Below, in pieces: positions 11,675 through 21,781 of a stretch of DNA of 64,000 bases. The stretch covers positions 12,584,253-12,648,252 of the forward strand of contig OY754973.1 of the NCBI GenBank assembly GCA_963576475.1, read 5' to 3'. The position numbers and the translations under genes are program-made. The DNA comes from Molanna angustata. Lineage: Eukaryota; Arthropoda; Insecta; Trichoptera; Molannidae. The notes beneath the pieces are model-generated. The model searched no databases, was not told where the DNA came from, and worked only from the letters and a program-made list of their open reading frames with translations. How positions within the stretch are numbered: the stretch's first letter is position 1; each line of letters opens with the position of its first letter.

Positions 11675-11725
11675 ATTCTTACAATATTCATACAGACAGA
11701 CAGTCTGTATGAATATTGTAAGAAT
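11675..11725. repeat. Perfect 20-23-bp arm hairpin
   Basis: CTTACAATATTCATACAGAC at 11678-11697 is followed by a 5-base loop and its exact reverse complement at 11703-11722; pairing extends about three bases further. It lies at the 5' limit of the minus-strand LINE, so a twin-primed inversion is one explanation. Confidence 0.85.
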
Positions 11726-12006
11726 CAGCAGTCATTTATAAAATATTTATACCAGTGATCGCCCAGAGGTCAAAATTCATTTAATTCGACCTTAATTCAT
11801 AAATTGTTTAACGCTACGTCCTACGTAGGCGATTCAAAGCGAACGCGATTGCGAAGCGATGCGGTGCGGATACAAGCGAATTCAATGCGATGCGGTGCGA
11901 CGCGGCCGCTCTGTCCTACGTGTGCGCGAATCGTTCCCTCTGCCGCCAGCTACTGTCATGGATGTACGTATATAAAATACTCAAGAAGTATGTACGGCAG
12001 AGAAAT

Positions 12007-13445
12007 TTATTTATTATTATTTATTTATTAAACAAATTTTCGGCACATAGCATAATATAAATAGATGCAAAAAAAACATACACACATATTAGACAGATCA
12101 TATTACACATTACACCAAAAATCCCACAAGGCTTAGCCTGTATGTGGGTATACCTAAATAAAATTTACAAAGAAAGATGTTGGTTGCGCGTTACAATTAA
12201 ACAGTTTTTAGACAACGCAAGTTGAAAAATCATAAGTACCTACCTAAATGGTGATAAAGAAAATTATACAAATTGCAAGTAAACAATATTCTGATCACAA
12301 AAAAGCGTTAAATCATAAAATAGCAAAATCCATAAATAGCAAAATCCATAAATTAAAAGTAAACAGTTAATGATGATAGTAAAGTAAAATAAGTATGTAC
12401 CCACTTATATTAGAACAAATCATAAAAAGCAATGAAGTAAAATACATAAAAGTAAACAGATATATGATGACACAAAAGTAAAATATAGATAATCAAAAGA
12501 GATAAACACATAGAAAAAGACAGAAGAGAGAAGAACAAAAAAAAAGAAATCATAAAAAGAAATCTTGAATGTTGTCATTGTTCTTAAGCCATGTCTTAAG
12601 ATGACTCACATATTTTGAATGGCAATTTAAAGACTTAAGAGACAATGGCAACATATTGTATGATCTGGGAGCTATAAATACAGAATGTCTCTGTGTCGAT
12701 CTCTTATTGCAATTAGGAACTTTGTAAATACTATTCAGACGGTCACTGGTACGATTTTGTGAATTTAACATGAAAATTTCTTTCTTTTTGTGAATAAACT
12801 TAAGACATTGTAGTATATACAGTTTCCTTAGATTAAATAATCCACTCTCTTTAAATAATTGTTTAGTGGGATATCTGGGAGGTTTGTTGTACATTTTTTT
12901 AATTATCATTCTTTGTACAATTTCTAATGGAGCAATATGACTGTCCAATACTCCTCCCCATGCAATCATGCCATAAGTCAACATAGATTGTACCAAACTG
13001 TAGTATGTCATTTTGACTATGTCAGTTTTGACAATACCAAGTAATCTTTTAAATATATACCCCAAGTATCTTATTTTTTTACACAAGTAGTTTACATGAT
13101 TGTCCCACCTTAAATGTGAATCAATGATGATACCTAAATATTTAGTGGAGCTTTCTGTCTTGACCTCTACACATCTGGAGCAATTGTTATCACAGTCATT
13201 GTTATGGAATCTAAGGACAGTGTTACAGGTGGGCGCCGATCTACTATTAGTATAAAATGGGACGTAGAGGGTTTTTTCACAGTTCAAAGAGAGTAAACTT
13301 TTATTCAGCCATGTTTTTACAACCCGCAAACAAGTATCTGCGTTAGCAAATGTTTCACGCCAAGTTTTTCCACTTACAGTGATAGAGGTATCGTCAGCAT
13401 AAGACAGTATTACAGAAATGAAACTAATATTCTGTTCTTAGAGAG
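12007..13445 (-). mobile_element. LINE fragment inside the TAA-flanked transposon
   Basis: The minus-strand LINE has its 3' tail at 12007-12035, as (AAATAA)-like repeats on the minus strand. Its 3' untranslated segment at about 12110-12155 contains ATCCCACAAGGCTTAGCCTG and TGTGGGTATACC, and a near-identical segment recurs at 29570-29625, so both come from one LINE family. The 5' end is truncated about 40 bp upstream of the reverse transcriptase YADD motif. Confidence 0.8.
12550..13438 (-). pseudogene. LINE reverse transcriptase C-terminal half
   Basis: About 296 codons are open on the minus strand. The frame starts within SFISVILSYADDTSITVSG, where YADD is the polymerase active-site motif. 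It then gives STKYLGIIIDSHLRWDNHV, SMLTYGMIAWGG and a C-terminal region ending HLKTWLKNNDNIQDFFL before a stop. This order is that of Jockey/CR1-group LINEs. The endonuclease and the first half of the polymerase are missing and a stop codon lies immediately upstream of the open part, so it cannot function. The frame is otherwise undamaged, which suggests moderate age. Confidence 0.85.
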
Positions 13446-13533
13446 GCATATTTATTTATTATTATTTTTTTTTTTTTATCAACGGCTAAATAGCCTTTTA
13501 CAAGTACATACAAAATAAAATAGTATTTATGGG

Positions 13534-13686
13534 GAATATCACAATTTTTATGAAGAATTACGTGATCTTGAATTAATAAATGAGACTGAATTTACATCTT
13601 TCTGGGAAACATATCATAATTTGCCATTCGTGCAAGCGAGAGAAAACTTTAAAGTGTGTTTTGAACAACATCCTATTGTAAAATAG
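13534..13686 (+). pseudogene. Open C-terminal tail of unknown protein (50 codons)
   Basis: Fifty sense codons and a TAG stop read EYHNFYEELRDLELINETEF then TSFWETYHNLPFVQAREN and end in CFEQHPIVK. Balanced amino-acid use and a clean stop suggest real former coding sequence. It lies inside the TAA-flanked transposon between the LINE and the right terminus, and may be the last piece of that element's own protein. I do not recognise the family. Upstream the frame runs into T-rich LINE-tail-like sequence (13449-13525), so no start is preserved. Confidence 0.45.
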
Positions 13687-14219
13687 CAATAATAAATAAA
13701 TGTGTTTACTTGTAGTCCCATTTATTTTTGCCAAATCCTAAAATTCACGGTTCGATAATAATAATTCTTTTCTCCCATAATATGGGACGTTCATGGACAG
13801 AAATTAAAATTTCTGTTTCTGACATGTCAAAAAACAATGGCACCGCTATCAATTCGCGCGAAAATATCAACTGATCGCGTTCGCTTCGCATCGCGCCGCG
13901 CCGCATCGAAACCTACTCGCGGTCGGTAACGTAGAACACTTCTATAGTTACCGACTGTTTGTTATTTTCGCGCCGCGCCGCTTCGCATTCGCTTTGAATC
14001 GCCTACGTAGGACGTCGCGTAAGTCTGAAAAAGTTTTGGAGCTGCAGGACTATTCATGAAGTTGATTACAGTAAAATTAATATCAGCTTCAGATTCTTTG
14101 AGGTTAAATTAATTGAATAATAATATTAATTTACACAACAATTAATGATTAAAAATTGATATGAACAAATTTTCGTGATTAAATATAGAAAAAGGTTAAA
14201 ATTGGTTTATAATCGAGTA

Positions 14220-14406
14220 CTGGGGGGCAAGTCTGATTCAACCAGCGAAATCAAAACCCACACGATTACCCATATCGTGGATATAATTATTATATGGAGT
14301 TCTATAATATCTTTAGATGTCATAGAACTCCATTTGATAATTATATCCATGATATGGGTAATCACAAGGGTTTTGATTTCGCCGGTTGGATCGGATTTGC
14401 CCCCTG
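14220..14406. mobile_element. Foldback MITE, copy 1 (187 bp)
   Basis: The element is nearly one palindrome. The left arm starts CTGGGGGGCAAGTCTGATTC; the right arm on the other strand starts CAGGGGGCAAATCCGATCC. Both share AACC, GCGAAATCAAAACCC, GATTACCCATATC and ATGGAGTTCTAT toward a short centre. A second copy lies at 50202-50387. No clear target-site duplication is seen. Opposite-strand reading frames here are by-products of the palindrome. Confidence 0.85.
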
Positions 14407-14466
14407 ATTTAAACATTTTTACGATCAAGGCAAGTTAAGAACGTGTCATGAGTAACCCCCTGATCT

Positions 14467-14705
14467 ATTTTATTTTATTTTGTTTTATTTTATGTAGCTT
14501 CTCGGGCAACTAACAGGTACTATGTCAAATAATTATTTAACACGCACCCAATAACAAGTTGCCACATTCTGGAGACTTACAATATTAATCGTCTCAAAGA
14601 TCGAGACTGAAAACATAATTAAAAACTGTGTCTCCACCGGCAATCGAACCCGGGACCTTTGTATCAGCAGTCAGATACCTTACCAACTGAGCCACGAAGG
14701 CCGAC
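14467..14705 (-). mobile_element. tRNA-derived SINE family 1, copy 1
   Basis: On the minus strand the head reads GGCCTTCGTGGCTCAGTTGG (box A region) and later GGTCCCGGGTTCGATTGCC (box B), about 70 bases in all. The SINE body follows (AAAACTGTGTCTCC on one side, AACTTGTTATTGGGTGCGTG further on) and then an A/T-rich tail of TTTTA repeats. The acceptor ends do not pair, so it is not a tRNA gene. Other copies are at 49277-49514 and 60791-60965. Confidence 0.85.
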
Positions 14706-14886
14706 AATCAATGATAAAAATCATGCATTCATAAAAGGGTAATAAGTTTTATTTACACATATTGCAAAGTGTAATTGTTTAAATAGGTACCATTTACTAT
14801 AATATATATTAATACTTAATAGATACGTTACTAGCCCTATTATTAATTCGGTAAACAAAAAGTAAGGCGCATACCTCACTTAATTC

Positions 14887-15665
14887 CAGGGTTGCCAATT
14901 TGTGGGGAATTCCCCAAATTGCGGGGAATTTCAACTCGATTGGGGATTTTGTGGGGATTGGCTTTTTGTGGGGAAAATGTGGGGAATCGAGCATTTTACC
15001 ATTTATCGATACTTTTTTTTATTAGTTAGGTAATTCACACAATATTGTATGATTTGTGCCATAATTGTATTCATAGAACACTCAAACTCAAATATAAACA
15101 GTAGCAAATATAAGAAAGTCAAAACATTAAAAATAAATATAAATACATCGAAAGTTTGATGGTTAGTGATTAAAACGTCTATTAATTTGAAAAAAGATGA
15201 AAATGTACACTCTGTTCAGCTATTACAGATTTCTTTAAAAGGTGCCAAGATTTTTATAATGAATTAAAGTCGGACATTGTTAAGAAATTTGATATTAGAA
15301 AACCTTATTATTTCTATTATATCTTATGTGAATCCTCCAAAAGCTCAAATCTAAGTTAAATCATTGATGCCTGTACTGTTAGGATTTTCAGTTCTTGAAA
15401 ACTCTGTGCAAATACAAAAATTAATAACGAATGGCGAGTTCAGGCTATGCTGGATTTAAATCTACATGGCCTTGATGATGCAGAGAGCTACTGGGGTAAA
15501 GTGTTTCAAGTGTAAATATTATTGTTTTTTTATGAAACCTTGTTTTTTTCTTGAGGTTATAATTATGTGGGGAATTTGTGGGGAATCGGGCCTTTGAACT
15601 TCCCCGAATCGGGGAATTTGATTTGGATTTTTGGGGAATTTGGTAAATTTACATTAGCAACGCTG
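14887..15665. mobile_element. hAT transposon remnant with 8-bp duplication
   Basis: The element starts CAGGGTTGCCAAT and ends, on the other strand, CAGCGTTGCTAAT. It is flanked by the exact 8-bp duplication CTTAATTC at 14879-14886 and 15666-15673. Both the terminal CAGGGTTG and the 8-bp TSD are hallmarks of hAT. Both ends are rich in TGTGGGGAATT-type repeats. The interior keeps broken coding sequence with frameshifts and stops. At 779 bp it is a deletion derivative. Confidence 0.92.
15180..15515 (+). pseudogene. Degenerate hAT transposase fragment
   Basis: Several short plus-strand pieces in different frames resemble transposase: CADFYNELKSDIVKKFDIRK near 15240, then RVQAMLDLNLHGLDDAES followed by YWGKVFQV near 15440-15510. 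Frameshifts and stops separate them. Location inside a hAT element supports the call. It is non-functional, and the family assignment of these residues alone would be weak. Confidence 0.45.
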
Positions 15666-15846
15666 CTTAATTCTTACCACACTTTAGTTACACGAAAGAT
15701 GTTGTGGTGTTCGGACGTATTTTAGTAGTCTTGTGTGATGAAAACATGTTAAAATTACATAAGATTACTTTTAATAAATAAATATGTGCCCATTAAATAA
15801 ATAAGAATCATATACGTACCTACATATATTTGTAACGAGAAAATTA

Positions 15847-16245
15847 TCCAACTGTCAATTTGTTGTTGTTGTCAACATATTGATAAAGTATCAAGCCAAG
15901 ACAGGCGAGATTTGTATGGAGTGTCTATATTTTTCGTGGTTTTTTCAACTTTGAAGCCAAAAAACACCTACTTAGAGGCTTCGCAACATATATGTTCTAT
16001 TTATGGATTTACTCAGAATTCATAGTAGAACATTTAGCGTGTCTGTGTGTCCCTCTCCTTATAACTTTTGATCCAGTCAATTTACAGAGCCCAAAATTAT
16101 ATAATATAACTATCGATCGTTATAGGCCCCACAAAACTTTCATACTCAGAATCTTGAATATTTGTTTCAGTCAGGGGTTATCAACTTTTGAATTTTTACA
16201 TCATTTTTATAACTTAATATTTTTCTTATTTAATTTATAAATTTA
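15847..16245 (+). mobile_element. Helitron-like copy, 3' truncated
   Basis: Starts TCCAACTGTCAATTTG after an A and follows the family order: ATATTGATAAAG...ATCAAGCCA, AGAGGCTTCGCA, TACTCAGAATTCA, GTGTCTGTGTGTCC (a very short microsatellite), CTTATAACTTTTGATCC and GTCAGGGGTTATCAACTTTT. It stops near 16245 in AT-rich sequence. It is more diverged than the complete copies. Confidence 0.75.
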
Positions 16246-17595
16246 TTTGTTTATTCATTTGCACTTTAATGGGTTTAGTTAATACCAATAAAACTAATAA
16301 TATTTATTGACCGTCGATATGTATAAATAATGATTTTCCGTGTTTTTTGATAGTTGGCCATTATTATCCATAGCATAATTGTATGAATACATCGAAATAC
16401 GTGATATAAAGGAAAATCACACCGAACTAAAAGTAATATGACGGCTATGTGAAAATTCATTATACCCACCTAAAAAAATGACACTGACAGCGGAGCAACT
16501 TTCAATCTACTATTTCATAGAGTGACTTGGTCAACATTGGTGCGAGTCAATCGCGATTCCAATCGGACAGAGTGAATCGCCGCGCGAATCGCTTGACGTA
16601 ATCCGAACGCTTCAGACGATACTCTTAACATCGTCCGAACGCGACCCAGTATTTGAATGTAAAACCATAGATTTTTTTTATAGTGTATTATATGAAAACC
16701 TATGTGTAAAACAAGTGTATTTTGACATTACGCGTTTTACATTGGCAGCAAAAAGTAAACAATCTATGGTTTAACATGAAATATTTTTTATTTCATTAAA
16801 TATATGTGTAACATATGTATGTATGTATAATTTTAAACGTTCTTCTCTCCTTCTCCATAATGCAATTTAACTATGCTAAATTTCAAACTCTACCATACAG
16901 GCAGTTTGTTTAAAAAATGAAGTTTTTACTATACGAATATATACTATATACATATATAGATATTATGATATATACCTTAAGGTTCTTTTTGTTGGTAAAA
17001 GTAATATTATGTAATATATTAAACAATTGCAAGGAAAAAAGGTACAATACGAAGAAAAACGAATAGGTACATAATTTAGTCATTTCTAATTTCAGGCAAA
17101 TTGTAAAAATTTTAAATGTTTCAGACACTTTCATGTAAAATTCATAAAACAGTATTATTTTTTTATCAAGTGCTATTATTATTGGTTAGACTTCAAATTA
17201 TGAGTTGAGAAATTTTGTACCATGTGCGTATCAAATATCTTTTGTATAAATTCAAACTTTGACTGATGATGCAATATATGAATAGAAATAACTCTATTTT
17301 CTCGGCTGGTAAAGAATGACTTATATGATTTAAACTTTCTCGCCTTCTCTGTTCATTCTTCTAGGTGAGACCAGTCGGATGTGACGTCACAAATGAAATA
17401 AAAGAATAATAAATGTAAAGACGTATGAAAGCGGTCTTCAAAGGATTCATGAGGCAATTTTCCTCTCTGCTGAATCAGACGTATATAGGTACATACATAT
17501 GTGTATAAAGTTCCACTGCAGCAGTCGTCTTCCAGATTAATGAGGGTCGTGACTTTTTGACACCCTGAAAACTGCATCTGAGACGGTTTTCATGA
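16246..17595. other. No gene recognised
   Basis: AT-rich sequence without convincing coding potential. A 12-bp inverted repeat, AAACCATAGATT at 16662-16673 and AATCTATGGTTT at 16761-16772, could be a small degraded MITE. The CG-rich stretch at 16540-16650 is unlike its surroundings. The minus-strand frame at 17353-17577 has no recognised domain. Confidence 0.5.
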
Positions 17596-19025
17596 ATGTG
17601 TTCAAACTCTTTCATAACATTAATGTTTATATTCAATCAAAATACGTATAAAAGTGTGCGAACACTTTCACAATATTTATGTTCCAACTGTCGATTTGTT
17701 CAGGAGAACTTTGTTCTCTTAACATATCGACAATGTATCAAGCCAGAATACGCGAGAATTGTATGGAGAGGTCTACTTTTTTCACGGCTTTTCCAACTTT
17801 GAAGTCAAAAAACACCAACTTAGAGGCTTCGCAGCATATATGTTCCATACACGGATTTACTCAGAATTCGGAGTAGAACATTTCGTGTGTCTGTGTGTCT
17901 GTGTGTGTGTCTGTGTGTCTGTGTGTCTGTGTGTGTGTGTGTCTGTGTGTCCGTCCCCCCCTTATAACTTTTGATCCGCTCAACTTACAGAGCCTAAAAT
18001 TTCAGAATATATAAACAGTTACAGGCCTACAAAACTTTTATACTCGGAATTTTGAATTTTTGTTTCAGTCAGGGGTTATCAACTTTTGAATTTTTATTTT
18101 ATTTTTCCATATATCTCAGAAACCATAAACGCTAGAACGCTGAAAATTGGTACAAACATAGAAAAATACAAAATCTCAAATTAGTTTTTTCAAAAAAATT
18201 CCAGGGTTTCTCAAACATTTTTTATTAAGAAAAATATTTTTTTTATGATAAATTTATGAGTTTAACTGCCTATATTTCCAAAACTTTTACAATTATCGAA
18301 AAAAGCCAATACACCCCAACTAGATAATTTAATTTTCTATAAAAAATATTAACATTGTAGTAGAAGATCTAAATTTTTTTTTAACAATTTTTTTAAAAAT
18401 TGAATTTAGTGACGACATCGCTTCATACATTTTGTATGGCAGTCGCCTATACACAATATGTAAGAAGACTTAATAGTTTGATACGTCATCTCCAAACATA
18501 CATACATACCATCATGCTATTTGCATATTCTGGGTAGGAAAAAGGATCTTCCTCCATACTATCCTATCTTGACATACATACCTACATATGTTGTATAGAA
18601 AACAAAATATCTGAAAATATTCAATAATTTGTATCTATGGGTTTATAGTTTGGTACATATTCTTCAACTATACATACTATCGCTATCGACAGTTGGATCT
18701 CATGTGTTACATGCAACTAGTTATATTCAATTAAATTACGTATAAAAGTGTGCGAACACTTTCACAATATGTATGTTTATATTCAATTAAATTACGTATA
18801 AAAGTGTGCGAACGCTTTCACAAAATTTATGTTTATATTCAATTAAATTACGTATAAAAGTGTGCGAACTCTTTCACAACATTTATGTTTATATTAAATC
18901 AAACGTATAAAAGTGTGCGAATTATTTCACAACATTTATGTTTATATTCAATCAAATTACTCTTTAACAACATTTGATATTTGTATTCAATCAAATTACA
19001 TAGAACATAACAGTGTGCGAACTCA
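17596..19025 (+). repeat. 56-bp satellite array, split by a Helitron-like insertion
   Basis: Units of about 56 bp follow TTATATTCAATTAAATTACG, TATAAAAGTGTGCGAAC, CTTTCACAACATTTATGT. One partial and one full unit lie at 17596-17682, and about three good plus three degraded units at 18721-19025. The array is interrupted by the Helitron-like copy at 17683-18720. Removing it joins ATTTATGT to TTATATTC and rebuilds a perfect unit. Confidence 0.9.
17683..18720 (+). mobile_element. Helitron-like element, complete copy A
   Basis: The 1,038-bp copy starts TCCAACTGTCGAT and ends CTAG. The 5' inverted repeat matches ATCGACAGTTGGA at 18687-18699. Downstream of it comes a small hairpin (CATGT-GTT-ACATG) and then CTAG, followed by T in the flank. 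No target duplication exists, and the satellite host gives the exact empty site. These are features of Helitron/Helentron-type non-autonomous elements. A GTCTGTGT microsatellite covers about 17886-17955. No Rep/helicase is encoded. Confidence 0.82.
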
Positions 19026-19291
19026 TAATATTGAAAAAAATATCTATCTATTGACACCTAATTCCTGTCTCTTTATCATTTTGTTTATATTATATTTTAA
19101 TTTTGTGTATCGTTGATCTGCTTTTTTTTTGAGAAAGTAGGTATGAAGGTACTATGTATAAATCGACGAAAATCTGTGTTGATAGATCAATCAAATTAAG
19201 TAGATGTATTGTCAACAACAAACCATCATTTAATTAGAATAATTACAGCAAAACTACTGGAAAGTAAGGAATAAGAACGGTAAAATAGTAA
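19026..19291. other. Spacer between two Helitron-like copies
   Basis: AT-rich sequence with no gene, repeat boundary or other feature that I can support. Confidence 0.4.
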
Positions 19292-20311
19292 TCCAACTGT
19301 CGATTTGTTCAGGAGAACTTTGTTCTCTTAACATATCGACAATGTATCAAGCCAGAATACGCGAGAATTGTATGGAGAGGTCTACTTTTTTCATGGATTT
19401 TCCAACTTTGAAGTCAAAAAACACCAACTTAGAGGCTTCGCAGCATATATGTTCCATACACGGATTTACTCAGAATTCGGAGTAGAACATTTCGTGTGTC
19501 TGTGTGTCTGTGTGTGTGTCTGTGTGTGTGTGTCTGTGTGTCCGTCCCCCCCTTATAACTTTTGATCCGCTCAATTTACAGAGCCTAAAATTTCAGAATA
19601 TATAAACAGTTACAGGCCTACAAAACTTTTATACTCGGAATTTTGAATTTTTGTTTCAGTCAGGGGTTATCAACTTTTGAATTTTTATTTTATTTTTCCA
19701 TATATCTCAGAAACCATAAACGGTAGAACGCTGAAAATTGGTACAAACATAGACAAATACAAAATCTCAAATTAGTTTTTTCAAAAAAATTCCAGGGTTT
19801 CTCAAACATTTTTTATTAAGAAAAATATTTTTTTTATGATAAATTTATGAGTTTAACTGCCTATATTTCCAAAACTTTTACAATTATCGAAAAAAGCCGA
19901 AACACCCCAACTAGATAATTTAATTTTCTATAAAAAATATTAACATTGTAGTAGAAGATCTCAATTTTTTTTTAACAATTTTTTTAAAAATTGAATTTAG
20001 TGACGACATCGCTTCATACATTTTGTATGGCAGTCGCCTATACACAATATGTAAGAAGACTTAATAGTTTGTTACTTCATCTCCAAACATACATACATAC
20101 CATCATGCAATTTGCATATTCTGGGTAGGAAAAAGGATCTTCTTCCATACTATCCTATCTTGACATACATACCTACATATGTTGTATAGAAAACAAAATA
20201 TCTGAAAATATTCAATAATTTGTATCTATGGGTTTATAGTTTGGTACATATTCTTCAACTATACATACTATCGCTATCGACAGTTGGATCTCATGTGTTA
20301 CATGCAACTAG
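19292..20311 (+). mobile_element. Helitron-like element, complete copy C
   Basis: 1,020 bp from TCCAACTG (after A) to CTAG (before T). It is nearly identical to copy A except for the microsatellite, which here is only about 45 bp (19496-19541), and scattered substitutions. It keeps the subterminal ATCGACAGTTGGAT and the 3' hairpin. Copies A and C lie in the same orientation 571 bp apart. Confidence 0.82.
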
Positions 20312-20788
20312 TATAATAGTTATGGGTGTATATATGAGTAGTGTTTTCTAATATTTCCGCTTTGTAAGGAAATGACTAGGCGACGTCCTCTACAGGACAG
20401 AAGTCTAGGTAAGAGTTGAAAGCTATGACATACCGCAAGAGGAAATTGTTTAAGTCCGAGACAGAGTGTACTTCTGTATACTACAGACATACATTCATAT
20501 ACAGCAAACAAAATATATTATATTGAAGGTTAATAGACTATTTTACGTGAGAGCCATAAGGCAAATATCAAAGGAGAGTCGTTTTAAAGGATTTTATTTA
20601 ATTGTTATTTTATTTAGACAATGCAACATATTCAAACACAAGATACACAATAAAAATAACACATCTCTTCATATGATGTTGCTACTACTTTGTGGAAAGT
20701 TTTAAAATTATAAATAAATAAATATATATTATTTTATAATTTAAAATAAATATAATTTTATTTCCTGCAACAGGGAATACCAACGACA
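20312..20788. other. No gene recognised
   Basis: AT-rich sequence. Short frames on both strands have no recognisable domain. The tract at 20702-20765 is almost entirely A and T. Confidence 0.4.
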
Positions 20789-20960
20789 TGTGACTGTGGA
20801 GAGCAGCAGACCACCGCACATTTGGCAGCTGCCCCTCAAGTCCAGTCAACTGCACCATGCACGATCTTATGGTGGGCAATGATTGTGCTATTGACGTTGC
20901 TAGGCACTGGTAGAAGATTATTTAAATGAGTTGCTGACACGATAGAAGAAGAATAAAAAT
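20789..20960 (+). pseudogene. LINE C-terminal zinc-motif remnant
   Basis: Begins CDCGEQQTTAHLA, matching the C-D/E-C-G...H-L motif found downstream of the polymerase in several LINEs (compare 25930-25990 and 53140-53200 here). The following sequence slips frame and ends in GAAGAAGAATAAA, like an RTE-type tail. Only about 50 codons survive. Confidence 0.6.
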
Positions 20961-21056
20961 ATATACAATAACTTTCCGGACAAACTTATACTGGTTAGCT
21001 TCGAAAACGTTCGACCGAAAATACTCAAAATTCGTGGTTTATGCATAGTTATTATG

Positions 21057-21352
21057 TATATTTTTATTTATTTATAATAACATATTATGTATTGTCCTTC
21101 AAGAATTCAAGCATTCGTGTCTAAAGGAGACATTAAACAAAACAAAACAAATATTTATATTTATATTGGATAAGCCTATTTTTTTTTCTTTTGAAATTAT
21201 TAAATTTAGTTGCCAGTCTCAAATCTGTTTCGAGATTATTGAACCACACCACCTCATTGTACTTGTAGTAATGTTGTGCAAAACTTGTATGTAACACATC
21301 ATGTAAAGTGTCATTTTGGTTCTTGTAAGGTGCGTTTTGAGATTTCAATACC
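21057..21352 (-). pseudogene. LINE C-terminus and 3' end, minus strand
   Basis: The minus strand reads LHTSFAQHYYKYNEVVWF then NNLETDLRLATKFNNFKRK, the usual extreme C-terminus of CR1/Jockey-group LINE polymerases. A 3' untranslated region with TTTAATGTCTCCTTTAGACA follows, then an A/T tail at 21057-21080. Strongly 5' truncated. Confidence 0.65.
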
Positions 21353-21769
21353 TACATGTGTTTAATAAACACCTTTGTTCGTACATTAAATTTCACAAAT
21401 AAAAACATATATTTTCAATAATATTTTACCTTTGTGATACTTATTTTCGTGTTGGATGAAATAACAAATATAACATGTTTGTCACTGGTTACGATTGAGT
21501 GAGGATGTGAAAATGATGTTACACAGTAAAAGTCGAAAGTAGCTATGTAAGTATACTATCTTCAGAGGCACTCAGATGAAACATAAATGTTGACAGAAGT
21601 CTACACTTTGCTAAGAGCGGCATTTCAACACTTTTTATGACATTTCGAATACAATGTCGGTTCAACTCGATGTTCACAAACTTACATATTACTACATTTG
21701 AAAAAGCAAAGTTATATCCAAAACAAAAAAGAAAAATTGTTCGAGAAATAGCAACGTTTTCGTTGAATC
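21353..21769. other. No gene recognised
   Basis: AT-rich sequence without coding potential, ending at the target duplication of the RTE-like insertion. Confidence 0.4.
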
Positions 21770-21781
21770 AATTTTTTAATG

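Larger units (their letters stand above)
10018..11725 (-). pseudogene. Non-LTR retrotransposon (Jockey/CR1-like), 5' truncated, split by a MITE
   Basis: On the minus strand this encodes the C-terminal part of a LINE reverse transcriptase: ISFTRSRNPLL, KDLGVILDSKLTF, then YCSYVRSCVEFASAVWNP around 11400, continuing to LPICGTNYAQQS and FKLSILATFPHRSE past the MITE. The frame is interrupted by the TA-flanked MITE at 10398-11100. Removing the MITE and one TA restores an open frame across the junction (KKYTF then RLPICG). The 3' untranslated region runs left to a (TTTTA)n-type tail at about 10018-10040. The 5' side ends near 11675, where a hairpin lies. It is an old dead copy; clade is uncertain between Jockey and CR1. 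Confidence 0.8.
11812..14019. mobile_element. DNA transposon with TAA duplication and 32-bp TIRs, internally gutted
   Basis: Inverted termini CGCTACGTCCTACGTAGGCG and, on the other strand, CGCGACGTCCTACGTAGGCG continue through ATTCAAAGCGAA. TAA flanks both ends (11809-11811 and 14020-14022), as expected for the PIF/Harbinger group. CG-rich subterminal repeats (GCGATGCGGTGCGG and relatives) lie within 150 bp of each end. The interior holds a LINE fragment (12007-13440) and a 50-codon open tail at 13534-13686. No recognisable transposase catalytic core remains. The superfamily call rests on the TSD and TIRs only. Confidence 0.75.

Noticed and set aside
14175..14438. Overlapping frames on both strands (also 50085-50450 and 50189-50446)
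   Set aside because: By-products of the palindromic MITE, where each arm is read in both directions.
17596..19025. CRISPR-like array
   Set aside because: The 56-bp units are contiguous with no unique spacers, in an arthropod-type genome; this is a satellite.
20466..20705. 79-codon frame as a host gene
   Set aside because: No domain, AT-driven composition and no supporting signals.
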